From contig NZ_FMYX01000006.1 in NCBI RefSeq assembly GCF_900102675.1, forward strand, positions 62,001-126,000: DNA of 64,000 nt, in the 5' to 3' direction. Origin of the DNA: Pseudomonas guariconensis. Lineage in GTDB: Bacteria; Pseudomonadota; Gammaproteobacteria; Pseudomonadales; Pseudomonadaceae. The translations under genes and the position numbers were made by a program. The notes beneath the pieces were generated by a model that was not told where the DNA came from, searched no databases, and worked only from the letters and a program-made list of their open reading frames with translations. This document shows positions 1 through 8,854 of the stretch, one piece after another (position 1 is the stretch's first letter; every line of letters begins with the position of its first letter).

Positions 1-457
1 GCCAGCAGCGGCCAGGCTTGTCGGTTTGCGGACGATGCTCCATCAATTTGCTATAGGTTTCCTTGCCGCCGAACTGGCTCAGGCTCCAGGGGCACTGGAC
101 TTCGGTCACCGCCTTGAGTGGGGTGACGAAGGAGGTGGAGAGCGCCAGCGCCAGTACCAGGCAACCCAGTTCGCGACGCCAGCCGAACAGGCGCGACCAG
201 AAGAAGCTGGCGATGAAGGCGACAATGGACAGCAAACCCATGACGATCACGATCTGCTTGACCCGGTCATGCAGGATGTTTTCCAGAAAATAGCTATGAC
301 GGCCGATGAATGCCCCAGCCACTGGGTCGAAGGCCAGATTGGCCACGTCCATGTCCAAAGAGGTCCACTCACTCAGGAGCAGGGCCACCACGGTGGCCAG
401 CGGAATACCCAGGTACAACCAGAGGTTGATCGGGCGGGGGCGGGTGGTTTCTTGCAT
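1..457 (-). CDS. PAP2-family membrane phosphatase, 3' end outside window
   Basis: The first 152 residues of an inner-membrane PAP2 (lipid/undecaprenyl phosphate phosphatase-like) protein are visible; the gene runs off the left edge. Hydrophobic segments lie at about residues 12-29, 69-87 and 97-113. K115 followed by six residues and C122-P123 resembles PAP2 signature 1 (KX6RP), with Cys in place of Arg; the later signatures would be outside the window. ATG is at 457 with GGAG-like bases upstream. The gene is divergent from colR, and a ColR-like box lies 68 bp upstream. In P. putida a PAP2 gene beside colRS belongs to the ColR regulon (known). The physiological substrate is not deducible here. 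Confidence 0.85.
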   Translation of the reverse strand, partial: MQETTRPRPINLWLYLGIPLATVVALLLSEWTSLDMDVANLAFDPVAGAFIGRHSYFLENILHDRVKQIVIVMGLLSIVAFIASFFWSRLFGWRRELGCLVLALALSTSFVTPLKAVTEVQCPWSLSQFGGKETYSKLMEHRPQTDKPGRCW

Positions 458-525
458 GACGACTCCAGGGACGATAAATGCCGGGCATTGTCGGCCTGCG
501 GCTATCCTGGGTTCGTGAAGGATCA

Positions 526-540
526 GTGAAAAATACGTCA
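526..540 (-). promoter_or_regulatory. Putative ColR-binding site upstream of the PAP2 gene
   Basis: On the minus strand the sequence reads TGACGTATTTTTCAC. The same 15 bases with one substitution occur at 2662-2676, in the same orientation and nearly the same distance from the methyltransferase start. The TTTTTCAC core fits the ColR motif published for P. putida as I remember it. Inferred from sequence similarity and gene context. Confidence 0.7.
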
Positions 541-634
541 GCAACGGCCAAATGCCCTAAGGCTGGCGCGGCGCGGGCGATGGCCTTAAGCTGCGCCTGC
601 CGCGCAGAGCGAAAGCGTCGTACAGGAGAAACCG

Positions 635-1318
635 ATGCGCATTCTACTGGTTGAAGACAACCGCGATATCCTCGCCAACCTGGCCGACTACCTTGGGATG
701 AAAGGCTATACCGTCGACTGCGCTCAGGATGGCCTGTCAGGGCTGCATCTTGCCGCGACCGAACACTACGACCTGATCGTGCTCGATATCATGCTGCCTG
801 GGATCGACGGTTACACCCTGTGCAAACGCCTGCGCGAAGATGCCCGCCGTGATACCCCGGTGATCATGCTCACCGCCCGCGATCAGCTCGATGATCGCCT
901 GCAGGGCTTCCGTTCCGGTGCCGACGATTATCTGCTCAAGCCTTTTGCCCTGTCGGAGCTGGCAGCGCGTATCGAGGCAGTGCTGCGACGCTCCCAGGGG
1001 GGCGGCCGACGCACGTTGCAGGTCGCTGATCTGAGCTATGACCTCGACACCCTGGAGGTCACTCGCCAGGGCCGCCTGCTCAAGCTCAACCCGGTCGGCC
1101 TCAAGCTGCTGGCCGTGCTGATGCAGAAGAGTCCGCACGTGCTGCGCCGCGAGGTGCTGGAAGAAGCCCTCTGGGGGGACGACTGTCCCGACAGCGACAG
1201 CTTGCGCAGCCATGTACACCAGTTGCGTCAGGTCATCGACAAACCCTTCGAGAAACCGTTGCTGCATACCGTCCATGGCGTCGGCTATCGCCTCGCCGAG
1301 GGCCGTGATGGAGTTTAA
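635..1318 (+). CDS. colR: Two-component response regulator ColR
   Basis: OmpR/PhoB-type response regulator of 227 residues. The receiver domain spans residues 1-115, with acidic pocket E7/D8, phospho-acceptor D51, T80 and K102. A winged-helix DNA-binding domain follows from about 125 to the end and finishes with the usual HGVGYRL motif. ATG at 635 follows an AGGAG site. It overlaps colS by 11 bp, so the two are translationally linked. In P. putida ColR controls envelope-maintenance genes and tolerance to phenol and to excess iron and zinc (known). Both flanking transcription units carry a ColR-like box, which suggests local control. Confidence 0.95.
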   Translation: MRILLVEDNRDILANLADYLGMKGYTVDCAQDGLSGLHLAATEHYDLIVLDIMLPGIDGYTLCKRLREDARRDTPVIMLTARDQLDDRLQGFRSGADDYLLKPFALSELAARIEAVLRRSQGGGRRTLQVADLSYDLDTLEVTRQGRLLKLNPVGLKLLAVLMQKSPHVLRREVLEEALWGDDCPDSDSLRSHVHQLRQVIDKPFEKPLLHTVHGVGYRLAEGRDGV

Positions 1319-2636
1319 GCAAAGTCTTGCCCAGCGCATCATCATCGCCTTTGCGTTGATGAGCGCCCTGGTGGCCGGGGCCTTCGCTTTCGGCATCGTC
1401 GCCACGGTCCACCTGGTCGAGGAGCGTTTGATCTCCGCCGTGCTCGGTGGCGATCTGCAGCGCTTGTTGCGCATGGACAGCATCAGCGACTGGAGCCATC
1501 GGCCCCGTCCTGACCAGCTGTTCTACTTCAGTGGCGGGCGTGACGATTTCGAACTGCCCAAGGACTTGCGGCACCTGACGCCGGGCTTCCACGAGGTGTT
1601 CCGCGACCAGCTTTCCTATCACGCGATGGTCGAGATCGTCGATGGCCGGCGCTACGTGCTGCTGCAGGACCAGAGCGATTTCGAAGAGCGCGAGCGGGTG
1701 CTGTTCGCGGTCGTGGTGGTGGGCTTCGTGCTCAGCCTGGTATTGGCGGTGACCCTGGGCTGGCTGTTGGCAAGGCGAGTGATGGCCCCGGTGATCCGCC
1801 TGGCCCGGCAGGTCCGCCACCGGGACCAGTTGCTGGGCCTGGCACCCCCGCTGGCCCCGGACTATGCCGCGGACGAGGTCGGGCAGTTGGCCGTGGCCTT
1901 CGACGATACGCTCGGCCGCTTGCGCGATGCACTGACCCGCGAGCGGTTGTTCACCAGCGATGTCAGCCATGAGCTGCGCACGCCGCTGATGGTGCTCGCC
2001 ACCTCCTGCGAACTGCTGATGGAGAATCCCAACCTGGACAGCCGTTCACGCAGCCAGGTGGAGCGCATCGCGCGGGCGACCGAGGAGATGCGTGAGCTGG
2101 TCAAGACCTTCCTGATGCTGGCCCGTGCCCAGCGCGATGAAGGCGCTGTCGCTTCGCAGGCGACCTTGAGCGAAGTGGCCGACGACCTGGTAGGGGTTTG
2201 GCGCGATACCATCGAACAGAAGGGCCTGACCCTTTATTACGACGGCCGGGTCAGTGCGAGCCCGGTGTTGTACAACGCGACGTTCCTGCAATCGGTGATG
2301 GGCAATCTCCTGCGCAATGCCGCCCACTACACCGACAGTGGCTACATTCGTCTGAGCCTGGAACCGAACGGTTTCAGCGTCGAGGACAGCGGTGTGGGCA
2401 TCCCTGAGGAGCAGCGCGAAGCGATGTTCCGCCCCTTCGTGCGCGGTGACGAACGCCGTGGCGAGGGCCTGGGTCTGGGCTTGTCGCTGGTGCAGCGGAT
2501 CTGCGACGACCAGGGCTGGCGCGTCACCCTGACGGCGACGTTGCCTCATGGCTGTCGCTTCCAGGTGGACCTGAGCAGGGGCAAGGCGATTACAGCGGAC
2601 AGCGAGGCCGGCGACCAAGCCCCACTGTTGGGGTGA
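1308..2636 (+). CDS. colS: Sensor histidine kinase ColS
   Basis: Inner-membrane histidine kinase of 442 residues. TM1 is at about 11-33 and TM2 at about 131-155, with a periplasmic loop of about 97 residues between them. A HAMP segment follows, then HisKA with SHELRTPL (H221) and an HATPase domain with N-box NLLRNAAHY, DSGVGIP and GEGLGLGLSL. H35, E38, E126 and E129 are all present; these match the Fe(III)/Zn(II)-sensing residues described for P. putida ColS as I recall them. I chose ATG 1308 (MEFKQSL) because a longer in-frame extension runs back through colR and lacks a ribosome site. Confidence 0.95.
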   Translation: MEFKQSLAQRIIIAFALMSALVAGAFAFGIVATVHLVEERLISAVLGGDLQRLLRMDSISDWSHRPRPDQLFYFSGGRDDFELPKDLRHLTPGFHEVFRDQLSYHAMVEIVDGRRYVLLQDQSDFEERERVLFAVVVVGFVLSLVLAVTLGWLLARRVMAPVIRLARQVRHRDQLLGLAPPLAPDYAADEVGQLAVAFDDTLGRLRDALTRERLFTSDVSHELRTPLMVLATSCELLMENPNLDSRSRSQVERIARATEEMRELVKTFLMLARAQRDEGAVASQATLSEVADDLVGVWRDTIEQKGLTLYYDGRVSASPVLYNATFLQSVMGNLLRNAAHYTDSGYIRLSLEPNGFSVEDSGVGIPEEQREAMFRPFVRGDERRGEGLGLGLSLVQRICDDQGWRVTLTATLPHGCRFQVDLSRGKAITADSEAGDQAPLLG

Positions 2637-2661
2637 TACCTGAAATATGCTGTTGCAGGCA

Positions 2662-2676
2662 TGACGGATTTTTCAC
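2662..2676 (+). promoter_or_regulatory. Putative ColR-binding site upstream of the methyltransferase operon
   Basis: Reads TGACGGATTTTTCAC, 66 bp upstream of the start at 2743. It is 14/15 identical to the box before the PAP2 gene, and each has the core pointing toward its own gene. It separates the colRS unit from the following three-gene operon, so that operon probably has its own ColR-dependent promoter. Confidence 0.7.
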
Positions 2677-2742
2677 ATGGGCATAACCTGATTCCAACGC
2701 TTCGCTCCGTAGAGTGGGTGGAATTGAATCAGGAGATGCCCA

Positions 2743-3423
2743 ATGCGGAGCCCGATCAAACTCCCATTTTCCGAGAAGTATGACCGTCAGCATGCCCAGG
2801 AGTACTTCCTCAAGCATCAAGATGGTCTGGCACGCCGCCTTTCCCATTACCGTGACGAACAACTGGCCCGCCGCGCCCTGGCGCTTGCAGGGGAGCCTGG
2901 CCTGGTACTCGACCTGCCGTGTGGTGCAGGGCGTTTCTGGCCGCTATTGGCGGAAAAGCCCAATCGGGTGATCATCGGCGCCGACAATTCCGCCGACATG
3001 ATCGAGACCGCCTGTACTTCCCAGCCGCCAGAGGTGGTTGCCCGGGTGCGCCCCTTGCAGACTTCCGCATTCGCTATCGATTTGCCGGACAACGCGGTGG
3101 ACAGCATTTTCTGCATGCGCCTGTTCCACCACATCGGCGATGCCGCCCACCGCAAGACGATCCTCTCGGAGTTTCATCGGGTCAGCCGCGACAGCGTGAT
3201 CCTGTCGCTGTGGGTCGATGGCAACTTCAAGGCCTGGCGACGCAAGAAGCTCGAGCATCGGCGCAGTGCGAAGGCCGCGCAGGGCAGTTATCAAAATCGC
3301 TTTGTGTTGCCGGTCGATACCATCGAAAATGAGTTTGTTACAGCCGGTTTCAGAATTCAGGACCGTCTGGATTTCCTGCCGTTGTATGCGATGTGGCGGG
3401 TATACGTATTACGCAAGGGGTAG
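2743..3423 (+). CDS. Class I SAM-dependent methyltransferase in the ColR-linked operon
   Basis: A 226-residue cytoplasmic methyltransferase. The SAM-binding glycine loop VLDLPCGAGRFWPLL lies near residues 55-69, with the acidic loop GADNSADMI after it and a Rossmann-type pattern through VDSIFCMRLFHHI. Start ATG 2743 follows AGGAG. It is the first gene of a unit with the InaA-type kinase and a small secreted protein, all near the colRS locus. The same trio sits beside colRS in P. putida and P. aeruginosa and is linked to LPS or surface modification (known or proposed). The substrate is not identifiable from sequence. Confidence 0.85.
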   Translation: MRSPIKLPFSEKYDRQHAQEYFLKHQDGLARRLSHYRDEQLARRALALAGEPGLVLDLPCGAGRFWPLLAEKPNRVIIGADNSADMIETACTSQPPEVVARVRPLQTSAFAIDLPDNAVDSIFCMRLFHHIGDAAHRKTILSEFHRVSRDSVILSLWVDGNFKAWRRKKLEHRRSAKAAQGSYQNRFVLPVDTIENEFVTAGFRIQDRLDFLPLYAMWRVYVLRKG

Positions 3424-3429
3424 GTGTTC

Positions 3430-4131
3430 ATGGCAGTGGCCGGCAATGCGATGTCCGATTTCGAGTACTACTGGCAGCAACAGGGTGAATGGGTGGAGGA
3501 GCCCAACCAGCGGCGCGGTGGGGAGAGTGGTGTGCAGCGTCTGAGCGACGCGAAGGGCAAGGTCCTGTATGCCAAGCGTCAGGTCGGTCACATCTATCGC
3601 AGCCTGCGCCATCCGTTCGGCCGCCCGACGGTACTGCGTGAGCTGGATGCCCTGAACAGTTTCGAGCAGCTTGGCGTGCGTGTGCCGCGGTTGGTGTTCG
3701 CTGGCGCCGAGCGCGGCGCCGATCACCAATGGCGAGCCCTGCTGGTGAGCGAGGCGCTCGACGGGTTCGTCGACCTGGACACCTGGCATGCCGAAGGCGC
3801 CCGCGAGCGTTACCCGCAAGTGCTGCACGAACGCATGCTCAAGGAGCTGGCCGACAATCTGGCGCGCATGCACTTGGGCCATTGGCAGCACGGCTGCCTG
3901 TATGGCAAGCATGTGTTCGTCAAGGTCATCGGCGAGGGCGAGAAGGCCCGGGCCGAAGTCGCGCTGCTGGACCTGGAAAAGTGCCGCCGGCGCATCAGTT
4001 GCCAGCGCGCAGCCGCCAAGGACCTGCGCCAATTGCGGCGCCATTCGTCACTCAACGATGCACAGTGGCAGAGCCTGCTCTATTTTTACCAGATGGCGTT
4101 TGGCAGCGCTGTCAAAGGGTTAGAGCAATGA
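3430..4131 (+). CDS. inaA: InaA-family lipopolysaccharide kinase-like protein
   Basis: About 233 residues, of the Kdo/WaaP/InaA protein-kinase-like fold (PF06293 type). The kinase-like core includes a conserved VRVPRLVFAG segment, a catalytic-loop equivalent HGCLYGKHVFV, and LLDLEK in place of the DFG region. Proposed role: phosphorylating LPS core or another envelope substrate. ATG 3430 has an AGGGG site; an internal ATG at 3451 (MSDFEYYW) is also plausible. The stop overlaps the next start as ATGA. Membership of the ColR-linked operon fits an envelope role. Catalytic activity is inferred from family only. Confidence 0.82.
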   Translation: MAVAGNAMSDFEYYWQQQGEWVEEPNQRRGGESGVQRLSDAKGKVLYAKRQVGHIYRSLRHPFGRPTVLRELDALNSFEQLGVRVPRLVFAGAERGADHQWRALLVSEALDGFVDLDTWHAEGARERYPQVLHERMLKELADNLARMHLGHWQHGCLYGKHVFVKVIGEGEKARAEVALLDLEKCRRRISCQRAAAKDLRQLRRHSSLNDAQWQSLLYFYQMAFGSAVKGLEQ

Positions 4132-4355
4132 AACTAGAAATCGCTCGAGCTTTGTTCCTGGTCGCGGCACTGGCAGTGACCACCGCTGCTGTGGCGGCGT
4201 GGGAAGAGCCTAGACCGGCGGTGTTCAGCAAGGCCGAAATCGGTGGCCTGTGCGCGGTGCCCCGCGAAGTGAAGCAGCAGAATACGGCCCAGCCGGATCA
4301 TGACCTGTTGCTGTTCCTGTTCGGTATGCGCCAAGGGCTGCGACCGTTCGGTTGA
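4128..4355 (+). CDS. Small secreted protein of unknown function, end of ColR-linked operon
   Basis: A 75-residue protein with a clear Sec signal peptide (positive MKLEIAR, hydrophobic residues 8-21, AVA-A cleavage near 23-24). The mature part is only about 50 residues and has one Cys (LCAVPREVK) and a hydrophobic LLLFLFGMRQG stretch near the C-terminus. ATG 4128 overlaps the preceding stop (ATGA), which implies translational coupling. P. putida carries a similar small exported protein at this place in the ColR regulon. No domain is recognised. Confidence 0.75.
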   Translation: MKLEIARALFLVAALAVTTAAVAAWEEPRPAVFSKAEIGGLCAVPREVKQQNTAQPDHDLLLFLFGMRQGLRPFG

Positions 4356-4375
4356 TCGAGCGCGTGATGGTGAAG

Positions 4376-4411
4376 CGCCAGGGGCCCAATGAAGGGCCCC
4401 TGGCGTTTTTT
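4376..4411 (+). terminator. Rho-independent terminator of the ColR-linked operon
   Basis: A 12-bp perfect stem (CGCCAGGGGCCC / GGGCCCCTGGCG) with a six-base loop, followed by six T. It ends the plus-strand operon and lies between convergent genes. Confidence 0.92.
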
Positions 4412-4443
4412 ATTGCCCGCCAATTTTGTTTGTGTCGACCGCA

Positions 4444-4466
4444 TCGCGGGTAAAACCCGTTCCCAA
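4444..4466. repeat. Degenerate REP element
   Basis: TCGCGGGTAAAACCCG followed by TTCCCA resembles the P. putida REP palindrome found elsewhere in this window. It lies between the convergent ColR-linked and efflux units. Confidence 0.6.
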
Positions 4467-4471
4467 AGGGA

Positions 4472-7400
4472 TCAGGGCGGACCTGGTGGGACCGGGGGTA
4501 CCCGTGAAGACGTCGCCACGGTCCGGTGCGCCAACAGCGTGTAGATGCTGGGCAACACGAACAGGGTGAACAATGTGCCGATCGACATGCCGGTGGCGAT
4601 GACCATGCCGATGTCGAAGCGGCTGACCGCACCGGCCCCGGTCGCCAGGATCAACGGCACCATGCCGAATACCATAGCTGCGGTGGTCATCAGCACCGGC
4701 CGCAGGCGTATGGCTGCGGCGACTTCTATGGCCTCGCGGGCATCCACGCCCATCCGCTCGCGCAACTGGTTGGCGAACTCGACGATCAGAATGCCGTGCT
4801 TGCTGATCAGGCCGATCAGCGTCACCAGCCCCACCTGGGTGTAGATGTTCATGCTCGAAACGCCGAGGAACAGCGGCAACAGGGCGCCGCAGATGGAGAG
4901 CGGCACCGTGACCAGAATCACCAGCGGATCCCTGAAACTTTCGAACTGCGCCGCCAGCACCAGGAAGATGATCGCCAGCGCCAGACCAAAGGTGACCCAC
5001 AAGGCGCTGCCTTCCTGGACGAACTGCCGTGCGGTGCCAGCGTAATCGAACGAGAACCCTTCCGGCGCCTCCTCTTTGGCGATCGCCTGCACGGTCTGCA
5101 GCGCCTCGCCGACACTGACCAGTGGAAAGCCCTGGATGATCGCCGAGTTCAGTTGCTGGAACTGGTTGAGCTGGCGGGGCCTTGCGCGGTCGCTGACGGT
5201 GATCAGGGTCGACAAGGGCAGTAACTGGTCCTGATCGTTCTTCACGTAGTAATTGTTCAGCCAGCCGGCGTTGTCCCGGTAGGGCCGTTCGACCTGGGCG
5301 ATGACTTTGTAGCTACGCCCCTCAAGGGTGAAACGGTTGATTTCGCCCTCGCCCAGCAACGTTGCTAGGGTGCCGCCCAGATCATCCATGGACACGCCCA
5401 TCTGCGCTGCCTTGTCCCGGTCGATGTCCACCACCACCTCGGGCTTGTCGAAGGCCAGGTCGATGTCGAGGAAGGCGAACTTGCCTGATGCCTGGGCGCG
5501 GGCCTTGATCCGTTCGGCCACCTCCAGCAGGGCAGGGTAGTCGCCTGCGGTATTGATCACGAACTGGAACGGCAGGCCTTCGCCTGTGCCCGGGAGCGAC
5601 GGCAGGTTGAAGCCGAAGATCTGCAGTCCGCCGATTTCTTCCAGTTTGGCTTGCACCAGCGGCAACAACTCCATCTGGGTGCGCTCGCGTTCGTTCCAGG
5701 GCTTGAGCAGAAAGCCCCCGATACCGCTCTGCACCCCATTGAAGCCGTTGATCTGGAACGATGAGTAGTACTCGGGGAAGGTCTTGAACACCGGTGTGAA
5801 CTGATCGGTGTAGGCGTTGAGGTAGTCCAGGTTGGCCGTTTGCGGGGCATTGCTCATCATGAAGATCACCCCCTGGTCCTCGTCCGGCGCCAGTTCGTTG
5901 TGGGTGAACATCAAGAGCACCGGGATCAGGCACAACACGATCACGGCGAACACCAGCACCACCGGCCGGCTGTTCAGGGTGCCGTGCAGCAGGCGTTGGT
6001 AGCGGACCTTGAGGCCGTCGAACAGCACGTCTAGGCGATGGGCAAGACCGCTGGGGTTCTGTTCGTGGCGCAGCAGCAGGGCGCACATCATCGGCGACAG
6101 GGTCAGGGCGACGATGCCGGAGATGACCACCGCCCCGGCCAACGTCAGGGCGAACTCCTTGAACAGCGCGCCGGTCAGGCCTGTGAGAAAGCCGATGGGG
6201 GCATAGACCGCCGCCAGGGTGATGGTCATCGACACCACCGGCATGGCGATCTCCCGAGCGCCTTCCAGGGCGGCCTCGAAGGGCGTCTTGCCTTCTTCCA
6301 TGTGCCGGTGGATGTTCTCCACCACGACAATGGCGTCATCCACCACCAGGCCGATGGCCAGCACCATGGCCAGCAAGGTCAAAAGGTTCAGCGAGTAACC
6401 CATCATCTGCATGAAGAACAATACGCCGATCATCGACAGCGGAATGGTCACCACCGGGATGAGCACCGAGCGCAGGGCACCCAGGAACAGGAACACCACG
6501 ACAATGACGATCAGCACGGCCTCGCCGAGGGTCTTGATCACCTCATCGATGGAAGCCTGGATGAACAAGGTCGCGTCGTAGGCGATGGAGACCTTGAGAT
6601 TCGACGGCAACTGCGCTTCCAGCGTCGGCATGATCCGCCGGACTTCCTTGATCACCTCCAGCGGGTTGGCGGCGGGGGTGGCCTTGATGCCGATGTACAC
6701 CGAAGGCGTGCCGTCGAAGGAGCTGACCGTGTCGTAGTTCTCCGCGCCCATTTCCACCCGCGCTACATCGCCCAGCAGCACACGCCTGTCGCCGATGGTC
6801 TTGACCGGCAGCTTGGCAAAGGCCTCGGCGGATTTGAGCTCGGTGGTGGCATTGATGCTGGTGACCACGTACTCGCCTTTGACTTCGCCGGCAGCGGAGA
6901 GAAAGTTGTAGCGGCGGACCGCGTTGGTCACGTCGGTGGCCGCCAGGCCAAAGCCTGCCAGCTTCACAGGGTCCAGCCAGATGCGCATGGCGAACACCTG
7001 ATTGCCGAGGATTTCCGCCTCGGCCATGCCAGGCAGTGTGGCCAGCTTGGGCTGGATCACACGCGAAAGGTAATCGGTGATCTGTGGGTTGCTCATCTGC
7101 TGGCTGTAGAAGCTGATGTACATCAGGGCCGAGGCGTCGGCGGCCTCTTTGCTCAGCACCGGGTCTTCGGAGTCCTGGGGCAGCTTGTTACGTACCTCGT
7201 TGGCCTTGGCCAGCAGTTGCGTGAACAGGCGGTCAGTGTCAGCGCCGATGCGTGCATAGACCGAGATCACCGAGAAGTTCTGGCGGCTCACCGAGGTCAT
7301 GTAGTCGATGCCGTCGGCGCTGGCCAGGCTCTGTTGCAAAGGTTGGGTGATATAGCCCTGAATGGTCTCGGCATTGGCCCCGGGATAGGCGGTGGTCACC

Positions 7401-7537
7401 GTTATCAGGGCGTTTTCCATCTGCGGGTACTGGCGGATCTGCAGCTTGCTCCAGGCCTGGAAGCCCAGCAGCAGGATCAACAGGCTGACCACGCTGGCCA
7501 GGACCGGGCGGCGGATGAACGGGTCGGTGAACGCCAT
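4472..7537 (-). CDS. RND efflux transporter permease, MexW-like
   Basis: A 1021-residue HAE1/AcrB-family inner-membrane proton antiporter. It starts MAFTDPFIRRPVLASVV, with TM1 at 11-28, a large porter domain, TM2-7 at about 335-555 with the proton-relay VVDDAIVVVEN segment, a second porter domain, then TM8-12. Full length for the family. It lies 13 bp after the membrane-fusion gene in one operon. In P. aeruginosa the equivalent position near colRS holds mexVW (multidrug pump), so a MexVW-like function is inferred. No outer-membrane channel gene is nearby, so it must borrow one (OprM/TtgC type). Drug specificity cannot be told. Confidence 0.93.
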   Translation of the reverse strand: MAFTDPFIRRPVLASVVSLLILLLGFQAWSKLQIRQYPQMENALITVTTAYPGANAETIQGYITQPLQQSLASADGIDYMTSVSRQNFSVISVYARIGADTDRLFTQLLAKANEVRNKLPQDSEDPVLSKEAADASALMYISFYSQQMSNPQITDYLSRVIQPKLATLPGMAEAEILGNQVFAMRIWLDPVKLAGFGLAATDVTNAVRRYNFLSAAGEVKGEYVVTSINATTELKSAEAFAKLPVKTIGDRRVLLGDVARVEMGAENYDTVSSFDGTPSVYIGIKATPAANPLEVIKEVRRIMPTLEAQLPSNLKVSIAYDATLFIQASIDEVIKTLGEAVLIVIVVVFLFLGALRSVLIPVVTIPLSMIGVLFFMQMMGYSLNLLTLLAMVLAIGLVVDDAIVVVENIHRHMEEGKTPFEAALEGAREIAMPVVSMTITLAAVYAPIGFLTGLTGALFKEFALTLAGAVVISGIVALTLSPMMCALLLRHEQNPSGLAHRLDVLFDGLKVRYQRLLHGTLNSRPVVLVFAVIVLCLIPVLLMFTHNELAPDEDQGVIFMMSNAPQTANLDYLNAYTDQFTPVFKTFPEYYSSFQINGFNGVQSGIGGFLLKPWNERERTQMELLPLVQAKLEEIGGLQIFGFNLPSLPGTGEGLPFQFVINTAGDYPALLEVAERIKARAQASGKFAFLDIDLAFDKPEVVVDIDRDKAAQMGVSMDDLGGTLATLLGEGEINRFTLEGRSYKVIAQVERPYRDNAGWLNNYYVKNDQDQLLPLSTLITVSDRARPRQLNQFQQLNSAIIQGFPLVSVGEALQTVQAIAKEEAPEGFSFDYAGTARQFVQEGSALWVTFGLALAIIFLVLAAQFESFRDPLVILVTVPLSICGALLPLFLGVSSMNIYTQVGLVTLIGLISKHGILIVEFANQLRERMGVDAREAIEVAAAIRLRPVLMTTAAMVFGMVPLILATGAGAVSRFDIGMVIATGMSIGTLFTLFVLPSIYTLLAHRTVATSSRVPPVPPGPP

Positions 7538-7550
7538 GCCAGCCTCCTGA

Positions 7551-8702
7551 TCAGTTGGCGCCGGAGGCGCGCTGGCCGTCCAGCTGGAGGGCTTCGTCGT
7601 GGCTGATGCGGATGGCCGTGCCAGGCGTGAGCTTCAGCTGGCCGGCGGTCACCACCTGTTCACCCGCCTTGAGGCCTTCGCCCACCACCACTAGACCATC
7701 ACGACGTTCTCCGGTCTTGACCGTGCGCTGTTCGGCGACCATTTGCGGCTGGCCGTCGGCGGCCTTTTCCACCTGTCCGTTCTTGTCTTTCTTCTGAGCG
7801 ACCACGTACACCGAGTTGCCATAGAGCGTGTAGGTAATGGCGCTTTCCGGTACCACCACTTGAGGACGCGGGTCGGGCAACAGCACCAGCAAACTGGCGA
7901 ACATGCCAGGCAGCAGCTTGCCGTCGGGGTTGGCCAGGGTGGCGCGCAGCAATAGGTTGCGGGTGCTTTCCTCGACCTTGGGGTTGATGGCGCTCAGGCT
8001 GGCAGGGAAAGTCTGGCCCGGGTAGGCCGCCACTTGCACCAGCACCTGCTGGCCGAGGCTCAGTTGGGGCAGGGTTTGCTCGGGCACGTTGAAGTCGACA
8101 TACAGGCTGGAGAGATCCTGCAGGGTGGCGATCACTGTGCCGCTGGCGAGGTAGTCGCCCACGTCCACCTGGCGAATACCGATGGTGCCGCTGAAGGGCG
8201 CGCTGATGCTTTTCTTGGCCAGGGAGGCCTTGAGCTGGTCGACGACGGCCTGGTTGCGTCGGTACTGGGCGGTGAGGCGGTCGAACTCGCCGCGGGAAAT
8301 CGCCGAATCGCCAACCAACTGGCTGCCCCGGCCGAAGTCCACCTTGGCCAGGCCCAGGTCTGCCTGGGCTGTGCCGAGCAGTGCGGTCTCCTGGTCGTGG
8401 TCCAGTTGCAACAGAAGCTGGCCGGCCTTGACCTTCTGGCCCGACTCGAAATGCAGCGATTTGACTGTGCCGGCCACTTCCAGGCTCAACTCGACGCCCT
8501 GGAACGCCTTGAGACTGCCGATCGCAGGCAGACGCTCCTGCCACTGGCGCTCTTCGGCCACTGCCGCAGCGACGCTGACCGGCGGTTTCGGTGCGGAGAA
8601 CATCTGGATCTGCTTGTAGATCGAGAACGCCTTGATGCCACCTAAGGTCAATACGATCAGCAGGACCACGGCCAACATGATCAGCATGCGGCGGCGCAGC
8701 AT
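7551..8702 (-). CDS. RND efflux periplasmic adaptor (membrane fusion) subunit, MexV-like
   Basis: A 383-residue HlyD/AcrA-type adaptor. An N-terminal membrane anchor (MLIMLAVVLLIVLTLGG) leads into the first lipoyl half, a short coiled-coil hairpin (about residues 110-160), the second lipoyl half (ISAPFSGTIGIRQVDVGDY), a beta-barrel and a membrane-proximal domain. ATG 8702 with AAGGA eight bases upstream was preferred over a TTG further out. It links the RND permease to an outer-membrane channel. First gene of the two-gene operon; no linked regulator is visible. Confidence 0.92.
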   Translation of the reverse strand: MLRRRMLIMLAVVLLIVLTLGGIKAFSIYKQIQMFSAPKPPVSVAAAVAEERQWQERLPAIGSLKAFQGVELSLEVAGTVKSLHFESGQKVKAGQLLLQLDHDQETALLGTAQADLGLAKVDFGRGSQLVGDSAISRGEFDRLTAQYRRNQAVVDQLKASLAKKSISAPFSGTIGIRQVDVGDYLASGTVIATLQDLSSLYVDFNVPEQTLPQLSLGQQVLVQVAAYPGQTFPASLSAINPKVEESTRNLLLRATLANPDGKLLPGMFASLLVLLPDPRPQVVVPESAITYTLYGNSVYVVAQKKDKNGQVEKAADGQPQMVAEQRTVKTGERRDGLVVVGEGLKAGEQVVTAGQLKLTPGTAIRISHDEALQLDGQRASGAN

Positions 8703-8854
8703 AGTCCGGTTCCTTGGATAGTTGTTGTTCGTCTGGCACGACAACGGGCGATCCTGCCCACGTGCGGATGGGAGAAGTATTGCCTGTTTTTCAGGGATGG
8801 GGGAAGGCGGGGATGGACAGGTGGTCGCCGATGGGCGAACACGCAGGTTTGCAG

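Noticed and set aside
6038..7606. Open frame of 522 codons opposite the RND permease
   Set aside because: Its composition is low-complexity His/Gly/Arg-rich, as expected of the antisense of a GC-rich gene, and it has no ribosome site or domain.
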